Assembly: GCA_964643075.1 (NCBI GenBank)
Contig: CAZXQO010000016.1
Coordinates: 25,927-89,926 of the forward strand
Reading direction: 5' to 3'
From: Desulfocucumis sp964643075
Lineage (GTDB): Bacteria; Bacillota; Desulfotomaculia; Desulfotomaculales; Desulfocucumaceae
Length of the DNA stretch: 64,000 nucleotides
Numbering within the stretch: position 1 is the stretch's first letter; every line of letters starts with the position of its first letter. A program made the position numbers and the translations under genes. This document shows positions 35,911-43,110 of this stretch, one piece after another. The notes beneath the pieces are model-generated. The model had not been told where the DNA came from and did not search any database. It worked only from the letters and a program-made list of their open reading frames with translations.

Positions 35911-37347
35911 GTGGCTGATTATGAAGCCGTGATCGGGTTGGAGGTTCACGTTGAACTGAAGACCAATACCAAAATATTTTGTCATTCCACCACAGCATTC
36001 GGCGGGGAGCCCAATACCCACGTCTGTCCGGTATGCCTGGGCTTGCCCGGGGTATTGCCGGTACTGAACAAGAGGGTGGTGGAATATGCCATCCGGGCCG
36101 GACTGGCGTTAAACTGTCAGATTGCTGAATTTTCTAAGTTTGACCGGAAGAATTATTATTACCCTGACTTGCCCAAAAACTATCAGATATCCCAGTATGA
36201 TCTTCCCCTGGCTGAACACGGTTATATTGATATTGATTTAGAAGGGCAAACCAAACGTATCGGCATCACCAGGGTGCACATGGAAGAAGATGCCGGTAAA
36301 CTGGTGCACCAGGGCAGTATATCCACCACTCCTTATTCTCTGGTGGACTATAACCGTACCGGGGTTCCTCTGATTGAAATCGTATCCGAGCCGGACATGC
36401 GCTCACCAGAGGAAGCAAGGGCCTACCTGGATAAACTGAAAGCCATCATTCAATATACCGGGGTATCGGACTGCAAAATGGAGGAAGGTTCGCTGAGATG
36501 TGACGCCAATGTATCGGTGCGCCCCAGGGGCAGAGAAACGTTCGGTACCAAGGCGGAAATTAAGAATATGAATTCCTTCAAGGCTCTGCAAAAAGCAGTG
36601 GCTTATGAAATAGAGAGGCAGATTGATGTGCTGGAGGAAGGGGGCAGGGTCGTCCAGGAGACCCGCACCTGGGAAGAAAATAAGGGTATTACCCTATCCA
36701 TGCGCAGCAAAGAGGAAGCCCATGACTACCGTTATTTTCCAGACCCCGATTTGGTTCCCATGGTCATAGAGAGGGATTGGGTGGAGGAAATCCGCGCCTC
36801 TCTGCCGGAGCTTCCCGATCAGAGGAAGGAGAGATATGTCAGGGAGTTGGGGCTGTCCTCTTATGATGCGGAGGTTTTAACTACTACCAAAGAAATGGCT
36901 GATTATTTTGAGGAATGCCTGAAGAGCTATCCCAATGCCAAAATTATCGGCAACTGGGTTATGGGTGAACTGTCCAGATTGCTGAATGCCGGCAATATGG
37001 AAATTTTTCAGTGCAATATAACCCCCGGGCAGCTTGCGGATATGTTAAAGCTGATGGACAAGGGAACCATCAGCGGCAAAATAGCCAAGACGGTTTTTGA
37101 AGAGATGTTTGAAAGCGGCAAGGACTCCGAGCAGATTGTAAAAGAGAAAGGCCTGATGCAGATATCCGACGAGGGTGCCATTGCCTCAGAGGTGGACCGG
37201 GTGCTGGCGGATAATCCCAAGGTGGTGGAGGATTACCGGGCAGGGAAGGAAAAGGCCCTGGGTTTCCTGGTGGGCCAGGTGATGAAGGCCACCAGGGGTA
37301 AGGCTAATCCTGATTTGGTGAATAAGCTGCTTAGGGATAAAATGTAA
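35911..37347 (+). CDS. gatB: Aspartyl/glutamyl-tRNA amidotransferase subunit B
   Basis: Binds the misacylated tRNA and carries the kinase/transamidation site. 478 residues. N-terminal YEAVIGLEVHVELKT, zinc-site cysteines of VCPVCLGLPG, YYPDLPKNYQISQYD, and HMEEDAGKL; the C-terminal GatB/YqeY helical tail ends ATRGKANPDLVNKLL. GTG start after RBS TTAGGAGG. Last of gatCAB. Confidence 0.97.
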   Translation: MADYEAVIGLEVHVELKTNTKIFCHSTTAFGGEPNTHVCPVCLGLPGVLPVLNKRVVEYAIRAGLALNCQIAEFSKFDRKNYYYPDLPKNYQISQYDLPLAEHGYIDIDLEGQTKRIGITRVHMEEDAGKLVHQGSISTTPYSLVDYNRTGVPLIEIVSEPDMRSPEEARAYLDKLKAIIQYTGVSDCKMEEGSLRCDANVSVRPRGRETFGTKAEIKNMNSFKALQKAVAYEIERQIDVLEEGGRVVQETRTWEENKGITLSMRSKEEAHDYRYFPDPDLVPMVIERDWVEEIRASLPELPDQRKERYVRELGLSSYDAEVLTTTKEMADYFEECLKSYPNAKIIGNWVMGELSRLLNAGNMEIFQCNITPGQLADMLKLMDKGTISGKIAKTVFEEMFESGKDSEQIVKEKGLMQISDEGAIASEVDRVLADNPKVVEDYRAGKEKALGFLVGQVMKATRGKANPDLVNKLLRDKM

Positions 37348-37718
37348 GGCTAAAGGGGACATTTTATCTGCTGATTTAGTTTTGTGCCCACTTTTAATAA
37401 GAAATGCTTAAGCATAGCAAAAATTTTGTCACTGTAGAATAATACTAATTAAGTTAATAAAAAGTCTGATTATTTAATTTGCCAGAGGTTTTCGGGAAGT
37501 TGTTTGAATATATATGCATGGTAAAATAATGTAAGATTATTATTTTTGGTAGTGTTTTATTTTATGTTGACATATGTTTCTCCATTGCTGCGGTCTGTAT
37601 ACAGTATAAATGAATAATATGCTTTTCAGTTAACTGGCTTTCGTGTTATTATAATCTCAGGATTTATGTGGTTATTTTTTGTTACCTTTTTTAGGTTAAC
37701 TAATTTACATATGAAAGG
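37348..37718. other. AT-rich intergenic region before the homocitrate synthase gene
   Basis: No gene is visible. It begins with a family C-like fragment (GGGGACATTTTATC at 37355) and is far more AT-rich than the flanking genes. A TTGACA is at 37567 and a TATAAT at 37650-37655, but no pair with normal spacing joins them, so the promoter is not resolved. GTTAAC occurs twice (37629 and 37695). Confidence 0.5.
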
Positions 37719-37730
37719 ATGAACCTGTCT

Positions 37731-38882
37731 ATGCTTGATGCCACCATTCCGACAAGAGATATTTCTATAGTTGATACCACGTTGAGAGACGGTGAGCAAA
37801 CCGCTGGCGTAGTTTTTGCCAACCGTGAGAAGGTCAGGATTGCGAAATTTCTTGATGAGTTGGGAGTTCACCAGATAGAAGCGGGTGTTCCTATTATGGG
37901 TGGGGACGAAAAAGATGCCATTACCTCAATTTGCAAAGCAGGCTTGAAAGCAAGTATTATGGGCTGGAACCGCCCGGTGCTCAAAGACATTGAAGCCTCT
38001 CTGTCCTGCGGTGTAGATGCTGTGGCCATTTCCATATCCACCTCCGACATCCACATTAAATACAAATTGCAAACCAGCAGGGAATGGGTGCTGGAACATA
38101 TGGTCAAAGCGGTGGAGTTTGCCAAAAAGGAAGGCGTATATATATCCGTCAATGCCGAGGACGCTTCCCGCAGCGATACGGATTTTCTGGTGCAGTATGC
38201 TGCGGCGGCCAAGGAAGCCGGCGCGGACCGTTTGCGCTACTGCGATACAGTGGGCATTCTTGACCCCTTTACCACCTACAACAACATTAAGGCCATTAAG
38301 GAAAAAGTCGATATTGATGTAGAAATGCACACTCACAATGACTTCGGCATGGCCACCGCCAATGCTCTCACCGGTGTATCAGCCGGGGCCAACTGGATTG
38401 GTGTAACGGTCATGGGGCTGGGTGAGAGGGCAGGCAACTCGGCCCTGGAAGAAGTTGTGATGGCCCTCAAACACCTCTACAAGATTGACCTGAACTTTAA
38501 GACAGAAATGTTCCGGGAGGTGGCAGAATATGTGTCCAGGGCTTCGGGCCGCGAGCTTCCCGCCTGGAAGGCCATTGTCGGCTCGAACATGTTTGCTCAC
38601 GAATCCGGCATACACGCTGACGGCGCGCTGAAAAACCCCATAACCTATGAGGCTTTCACCCCTGAAGAGGTTGGACTGGAACGTCAGATCATGGTTGGCA
38701 AGCATTCGGGAACTGCAGCGTTGAAGGCAAAATTTGCGGAGTATGGTATATTATTAAGTGACCATAAAGCAAATGAATTGCTGCCCAAGATTCGCTCGTA
38801 CTGCGTTTCCATGAAGAGGCCCTTATTTGACAAGGAGCTTGTATACCTTTACGAGGATTACTTTGGCAAACATAAAGTATAA
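37731..38882 (+). CDS. nifV: Homocitrate synthase, NifV-type (LeuA superfamily)
   Basis: A 383-residue DRE-TIM metallolyase that joins acetyl-CoA to a 2-oxoacid. The family opening is IVDTTLRDGEQTAGVVFAN; metal ligands include EMHTHNDFGMA and GLGERAGNSALEE; FAHESGIHADG lies in the C-terminal third. The length and lack of a C-terminal regulatory domain match NifV, which makes homocitrate for nitrogenase cofactor, rather than LeuA. No nif gene is nearby; instead two aconitase-family genes follow. Alternatives are a Re-type citrate synthase or a 2-oxoacid chain-elongating enzyme. ATG at 37719 is also in frame; 37731 has AAAGGA upstream at better spacing. Confidence 0.72.
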   Translation: MLDATIPTRDISIVDTTLRDGEQTAGVVFANREKVRIAKFLDELGVHQIEAGVPIMGGDEKDAITSICKAGLKASIMGWNRPVLKDIEASLSCGVDAVAISISTSDIHIKYKLQTSREWVLEHMVKAVEFAKKEGVYISVNAEDASRSDTDFLVQYAAAAKEAGADRLRYCDTVGILDPFTTYNNIKAIKEKVDIDVEMHTHNDFGMATANALTGVSAGANWIGVTVMGLGERAGNSALEEVVMALKHLYKIDLNFKTEMFREVAEYVSRASGRELPAWKAIVGSNMFAHESGIHADGALKNPITYEAFTPEEVGLERQIMVGKHSGTAALKAKFAEYGILLSDHKANELLPKIRSYCVSMKRPLFDKELVYLYEDYFGKHKV

Positions 38883-38923
38883 AGGTATTATTTGACAAAA
38901 AAACTACCAGGAAAGAGGGATTA

Positions 38924-40183
38924 GTGTTGGGCCAGACCATTATAGAGAAAATACTTTCCTCCCACAGCGGGCAGGAGGCTTATGCCAACGAAATCGTGGT
39001 GGCCCAGGTGGATTTCGTTATGGGTCAGGACGGGACGTCCCCTCTGGCCATCAGGGCATTTGAAAGCATGGAAGGCAAAGGAGTTTTCGATACCGAAAAG
39101 GTGGCCTTCGTGATTGATCACAGTTCACCTAGCCCCCTGGAAGGGGTTTCCGCCCTACATAAATTGATGCGGGAATTTTCCGGGTCCAAGGGCTTCCGTC
39201 TTTATGATATAGGTGAGGGTGTCTGCCACCAGTTGATCCCTGAAAGCGGTAAAGTCGGTCCGGGCTCCCTGGTTATCGGGGCGGATTCACATACCTGTAC
39301 TTACGGTGCTCTGAACGCTTTTTCCACCGGGGTGGGCTCCACGGATTTGGCCGGGGGGCTTATTTCCGGCAAAATGTGGTTTAAGGTGCCGGAGACTATA
39401 AAATTTGTCTGTAACGGTGTTCTTCCCCGGGGGGTTTACGCCAAAGATCTTATTCTCTACCTGATTGGTGATGTTACTGCAGACGGTGCTACCTACATGT
39501 CTACCGAGTATGTGGGAGACGCTGTGTCGGCCCTGTCCATGGAAGGCAGGTTCACCATGGCTAATATGGCCATTGAGATGGGAGCTAAAGCCGGCATGAT
39601 GGAAGCTGACGATAAAACCATGGCCTGGCTGGCCAGGCATACCGATAGGAAATTTACCCCGGTAAAGGCCGATTCCGATGCCATTTATGCCACTATCAAG
39701 GAATATGACGTGTCTTCCCTGGAACCGCAGGTGGCCAAACCACACAGGGTAGATAATGTCTGCCCCGTGGGCGAGGTATCCGGCACTCCAGTTCAGCAGG
39801 CCTTCATAGGCACCTGCACCAACGGCAGGCTGGAGGATTTGCAGAATGCTGCAGCCATCATGAAGGGCAGGAAGATAGCCCCGGATGTAAGATTTATTGT
39901 GGCCCCCGCCTCCAAAAGAATATATCTGGAGGCCATGCGGGACGGTACGCTGGAAACCCTGGTGGAAGCCGGGGCGGCAGTGGTGACCCCGGGCTGCGGA
40001 CCATGTGTGGGAACCCACAATGGTGTGCCCTCGGACGGAGAGAATGTAATTTCCACCGCCAACCGTAATTTCAAGGGGCGCATGGGTAACGGTAACGCCT
40101 TTATATACCTGGCCTCTCCGGCTACAGTGGCAGCTTCAGCCTTAACCGGTAAGATTACCGACCCCAGGGAATTTATCAAGTAG
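38924..40183 (+). CDS. Aconitase-family hydratase, large subunit (LeuC/HacA-like)
   Basis: 419 residues. It isomerises a tricarboxylic or 2-alkylmalate acid by dehydration and rehydration on a [4Fe-4S] cluster. Cluster cysteines: SHTCTYGALNAF, IGTCTNGRLEDL and PGCGPCVG. Other marks: VIDHSSPSP and GSTDLAGGLISGK. The split large subunit is of the LeuC/homoaconitase type used for isopropylmalate, homoaconitate or, in some anaerobes, citrate. Start GTG at 38924 or TTG at 38927, both behind GGAAAGAGGGA. It sits between the homocitrate-synthase-like gene and the small subunit. Confidence 0.9.
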   Translation: MLGQTIIEKILSSHSGQEAYANEIVVAQVDFVMGQDGTSPLAIRAFESMEGKGVFDTEKVAFVIDHSSPSPLEGVSALHKLMREFSGSKGFRLYDIGEGVCHQLIPESGKVGPGSLVIGADSHTCTYGALNAFSTGVGSTDLAGGLISGKMWFKVPETIKFVCNGVLPRGVYAKDLILYLIGDVTADGATYMSTEYVGDAVSALSMEGRFTMANMAIEMGAKAGMMEADDKTMAWLARHTDRKFTPVKADSDAIYATIKEYDVSSLEPQVAKPHRVDNVCPVGEVSGTPVQQAFIGTCTNGRLEDLQNAAAIMKGRKIAPDVRFIVAPASKRIYLEAMRDGTLETLVEAGAAVVTPGCGPCVGTHNGVPSDGENVISTANRNFKGRMGNGNAFIYLASPATVAASALTGKITDPREFIK

Positions 40184-40311
40184 TTACCAGGCAAAGTTAG
40201 AGAAAAATACTTCAGGCCGCTCAAATTTGAGAGGTGAGACGTGGGAATTCAATATCTCGCATCACACTTCTCTTTGGGAGTGGCCTCTAGACTGAAAAGG
40301 TGGGTGGCAGG

Positions 40312-40812
40312 ATGCTTTTCCAGGGAAAAACACATAAATTCGGTAGTGACGTAAACACTGACTATATAATATCAGGCAAGTATAAATTTAAAACCCTTGA
40401 TATGAAGGAATTGGCCAAGCATGTGATGGAGGATCTGGACCCGGATTTCTACAATAAGGTTACTCCAGGTGATTTTATTGTGGCCAGCACCAATTTTGGC
40501 TGCGGCTCTTCCAGGGAACAGGCCCCGCTGGCTATTAAGTACGCTGATATAAGCGCTGTGCTGGCCAAATCATTTGCCAGGATTTTCTACCGCAATGCCA
40601 TTAATACCGGCCTGCCGGTGGTGGAGTGCGATACTGATATGATTGATCCGGGCGATGATATAGAGGTGGATCTGGCAGCAGGTGTCATCAGAAACAAGAC
40701 TAAGGGCGTTGATATACCAGTTAAGCCATTACCTCCCGTTATGATCAAGATACTTAACGACGGAGGCCTGGCTGCTCATTTCAGGCAGTACGGCGGTTTC
40801 AATTTCGATTAG
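40312..40812 (+). CDS. Aconitase-family hydratase, small subunit (LeuD/HacB-like)
   Basis: 166 residues, swivelling domain that completes the active site of the large subunit. The short LeuD/HacB form is marked by GSDVNTDYIISGKY near the N-terminus, NFGCGSSREQAPLAIK, and FARIFYRNAINTGLPVVEC. The loop before the active site (SGKYKFKTLD) sets substrate choice and does not settle which acid is used. ATG at 40312 is preferred to GTG at 40300. The 128-base gap upstream shows no recognisable element. The stop codon overlaps a small palindrome. Confidence 0.9.
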   Translation: MLFQGKTHKFGSDVNTDYIISGKYKFKTLDMKELAKHVMEDLDPDFYNKVTPGDFIVASTNFGCGSSREQAPLAIKYADISAVLAKSFARIFYRNAINTGLPVVECDTDMIDPGDDIEVDLAAGVIRNKTKGVDIPVKPLPPVMIKILNDGGLAAHFRQYGGFNFD

Positions 40813-40827
40813 GTGCCAGGCACCTAA
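40809..40827. repeat. REP-like palindrome at the small-subunit stop
   Basis: TTAGGTGCC-A-GGCACCTAA is a perfect 9-base dyad that includes the TAG stop codon. Palindromes built on GGTGCC/GGCACC are common dispersed repeats in clostridial genomes. Confidence 0.55.
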
Positions 40828-40930
40828 CTTATTAACTTATATGCAGAAGGAAAGAGTGTGGCTTGCTAAAGCATTAGCTTTTTTTCTTCAAGATTATTTA
40901 AGTTTTTCAACAAACACCTAATGATATTTT

Positions 40931-40965
40931 AAAACCCGGCTGAGCAGATGCCGGGTTTTTTGTTT
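40931..40965 (+). terminator. Rho-independent terminator
   Basis: AAAACCCGGC and GCCGGGTTTT form a ten-base stem with loop TGAGCAGAT and a T6 run. Ends the homocitrate synthase/aconitase-family transcript. Confidence 0.9.
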
Positions 40966-41059
40966 GTGCGCCAGCTTTTACCATAAATCACGCATAAAAA
41001 ACACCGGGAAAAATAATAATAAATTTGTGGCCCAATATATCAAGGGGGGTGACATATTT

Positions 41060-41431
41060 TTGATTCATCATGAAACAAATTTCGGTGAAGAGGGAAGACT
41101 AAAGGAGATGCACAGATACCAGTTCCCCGACGGTGTTGTAGTTGACCCCACGCCTATTACTGCTGGCGAAGAGATTACCGTGCTGTATAACGGGCTCCTC
41201 AGTATGAGCGGGGCCGACCAGGTGTATTTGCGTGTGGGATACGGGGATGCCAGGGAGTGGCGTGGTGTTTCTGATTTAAGGATGTCCAAAACCGGCTGGG
41301 GCTGGGTTAAAACCCTTGAAATGCCGGAGGATAGAAGGTTCAATTTCTGCTTTAAGGATAGCGCCGAAAATTGGGATAATAACAACGGGGTTAACTGGAG
41401 TTTTGAAATTCATAACGGGAACCGCCGCTAG
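41060..41431 (+). CDS. Carbohydrate-binding module protein, CBM25/starch-binding type
   Basis: About 123 residues consisting of a single beta-sandwich module of the starch/glycogen-binding kind: PITAGEEITVLYNGLLSMSG, VYLRVGYGDAREWRG, RMSKTGWGWVKTLEMPEDRRFNFCFKD (split around a variable loop), ending WDNNNGVNWSFEIHNG. The Trp and NN positions are those that usually hold glucan. No catalytic domain or signal peptide, so it is probably cytosolic and bound to storage polysaccharide. TTG start with RBS AAGGGGGGTGA; the frame is open further upstream without an RBS. It is next to a glycogen-synthase-type gene. Confidence 0.8.
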   Translation: MIHHETNFGEEGRLKEMHRYQFPDGVVVDPTPITAGEEITVLYNGLLSMSGADQVYLRVGYGDAREWRGVSDLRMSKTGWGWVKTLEMPEDRRFNFCFKDSAENWDNNNGVNWSFEIHNGNRR

Positions 41432-41442
41432 CAGTTATCTGT

Positions 41443-41470
41443 CCCTACCGGAACCCGGTAGGGATTTTTT
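41443..41470 (+). terminator. Rho-independent terminator
   Basis: CCCTACCGG-AAC-CCGGTAGGG followed by ATTTTTT, directly after the carbohydrate-binding protein. Confidence 0.88.
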
Positions 41471-41516
41471 AGCTATTGGCCTGTGCCACCGCGAGAACTG
41501 TGCCAAGTTAAGGTAT

Positions 41517-41583
41517 GGGGACACACCTTCCTGGGTAGGATTAATTCCTAACTCTTATTTTTATTGCGGGAAGGAATGTCCCC
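41517..41583. repeat. Family C inverted repeat (copy 2)
   Basis: Arms GGGGACACACCTTCC (41517-41531) and GGAAGGAATGTCCCC (41569-41583) pair at 13 of 15 positions. It lies between the terminator and the glycosyltransferase gene, a layout like the copy before cheC. Confidence 0.72.
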
Positions 41584-41612
41584 GATTATCAATTTTTTGG
41601 GGGTTAGGAGTA

Positions 41613-42863
41613 ATGAAAATTTTAATGTTCTCATGGGAATATCCGCCTAAAAGCGTAGGAGGGCTGGCCCAGCATGTATACGACCTTACTTCCGCCCTGG
41701 TAGATCTGGGAGAAGAGGTTCACCTGATTACAACGGGCTCTCACGGTGCGCCGGAATATGAACTGGTGAACGGGGTTAAGGTTTACAGGGTATTCCCCTA
41801 CCAGGTTTCCTCCCCCGATTTTGTTACCTGGGTAACCCAACTAAATGTGGCTATGGTGGAAAGATGCATGATGGTGCTGCAGGAAATTGGGGATATACAC
41901 CTGGTACATGCCCATGACTGGCTTGTTGCTTATGCGGCCAGGGCGGTTAAACATGCTTATAAGGTTCCTCTGGTGGCGACCATCCATGCCACCGAGTATG
42001 GCAGGAATTACGGACTGCACAATGACTTGCAGCGGCATATCAGTGATGTGGAATGGTGGCTGAATTACGAGGCCTGGCGGGTGATCTGCTGCAGTTTTTA
42101 CATGAAAGGTGAGGTTCAGCATGTATTTCAAACCCCCGGGGATAAAATAAAGGTCATACCCAACGGCGTTAACGCCGAGAACTTCAAAGTCCGCAGACAC
42201 AAAATAAACCGTGATTTGTATGCCGCCCCGGATGAGCGGATAGTATTTTATGTGGGCAGGCTGGTACGGGAAAAGGGTGTTCAGGTACTGCTGGACTCCG
42301 TACCAAAAATACTTACCCGCAGCACCCAAACAAAATTTGTTATCGCCGGTAAGGGCCCGCACGAAGGGGCGCTCAGGCATCAGGTCAATAATATGGGTAT
42401 AGCCGATAGGGTATACTTTACCGGATATATTGATGACGATACTAGAAATTCACTTTACAGCTGGGCATCAGTAGCTGTGTTTCCCAGCCTGTACGAGCCT
42501 TTCGGGATCGTGGCTCTGGAAGCCATGGCCGCCAGGGTACCTGTGGTGGTGTCCGACACCGGGGGGCTGGGGGAAATTGTCAGACACGGCATAGACGGCC
42601 TGAAAGTATACCAGGGAAGTAGTAGTTCCCTGGCGGATATGGTGCTATGGCTGCTGAATGATTCTGAGTTGGCAGAAAAATTAAAAACACAGGCTTATCG
42701 CAGGGTAGTTGAAGATTTTAACTGGCGGGAAATCGCCAGGCAGACGGTGGAGGTATACCGGGACGTGTGGCTGGAGAGGAGAAATACCGGCTGGTATAGT
42801 TCCGCTGACAGGCAAGGAGGCATATTTGACAGGATGACCAGAATATTCGGAAAAACCTCTTAA
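41613..42863 (+). CDS. Glycogen synthase-type glycosyltransferase (GT4)
   Basis: 416 residues with the GT-B fold. N-terminal MKILMFSWEYPPKSVGGLAQHVYDL, HAHDWLVAYAA, and TIHATEYGRN belong to the glycogen/starch synthase-like branch of GT4. The C-terminal nucleotide-sugar site reads FPSLYEPFGIVALEAMAARVPVVVSDTGG (ExFGxxxxE), and VIPNGVN marks the hinge. Likely uses ADP- or UDP-glucose to lengthen alpha-1,4-glucan. The open frame extends to 41316, but ATG at 41613 with RBS TTAGGAG is the real start. The neighbouring starch-binding protein and GH57 branching-enzyme gene support a glycogen role. Confidence 0.85.
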   Translation: MKILMFSWEYPPKSVGGLAQHVYDLTSALVDLGEEVHLITTGSHGAPEYELVNGVKVYRVFPYQVSSPDFVTWVTQLNVAMVERCMMVLQEIGDIHLVHAHDWLVAYAARAVKHAYKVPLVATIHATEYGRNYGLHNDLQRHISDVEWWLNYEAWRVICCSFYMKGEVQHVFQTPGDKIKVIPNGVNAENFKVRRHKINRDLYAAPDERIVFYVGRLVREKGVQVLLDSVPKILTRSTQTKFVIAGKGPHEGALRHQVNNMGIADRVYFTGYIDDDTRNSLYSWASVAVFPSLYEPFGIVALEAMAARVPVVVSDTGGLGEIVRHGIDGLKVYQGSSSSLADMVLWLLNDSELAEKLKTQAYRRVVEDFNWREIARQTVEVYRDVWLERRNTGWYSSADRQGGIFDRMTRIFGKTS

Positions 42864-42926
42864 ACATTTTGGTTAAACGCAGTGATCACAGGTGAAGGAT
42901 GCTTCCTGTTTATATATCAAAACACT

Positions 42927-43080
42927 GTAACTACTCAGGAGTTAGGAGTCAGGAGTCAGGAGTCAGAATGAGAGAACCGGCGAAAATAACAAGGATCAGG
43001 AATATCTGAATAGTACGTAGGATCTTGGATACGGTGATATTTCCGAAACAAAACCGGGGAATTCTGAATTCCTGTATAGA
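42927..43080 (+). repeat. Family A repeat (copy 5)
   Basis: GTAACTACTCAGGAGTTAGG start, three or more GGAGTCA units, GAATGAGAGAACCGGCGAAA, then the GGATCTTGGATACGGTGATA block found also in copy 1. It lies in the gap before the nucleotidyltransferase gene. Confidence 0.78.
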
Positions 43081-43110
43081 AATAATACACCAATAACAAG
43101 GAGAGGTAGA

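Noticed and set aside
37567..37610. TTGACA with TATACA or TATAAA as the promoter of the homocitrate synthase gene.
   Set aside because: Spacers of 25 or more bases are outside the range of normal promoters.
40184..40311. T-box or other leader between the two aconitase-family genes.
   Set aside because: No T-box sequence, specifier stem or terminator/antiterminator pair could be found.
41316..41612. A 99-codon N-terminal extension of the glycosyltransferase.
   Set aside because: It overlaps the preceding gene, a terminator and a family C repeat; the ATG at 41613 has a good ribosome site and matches the family start.
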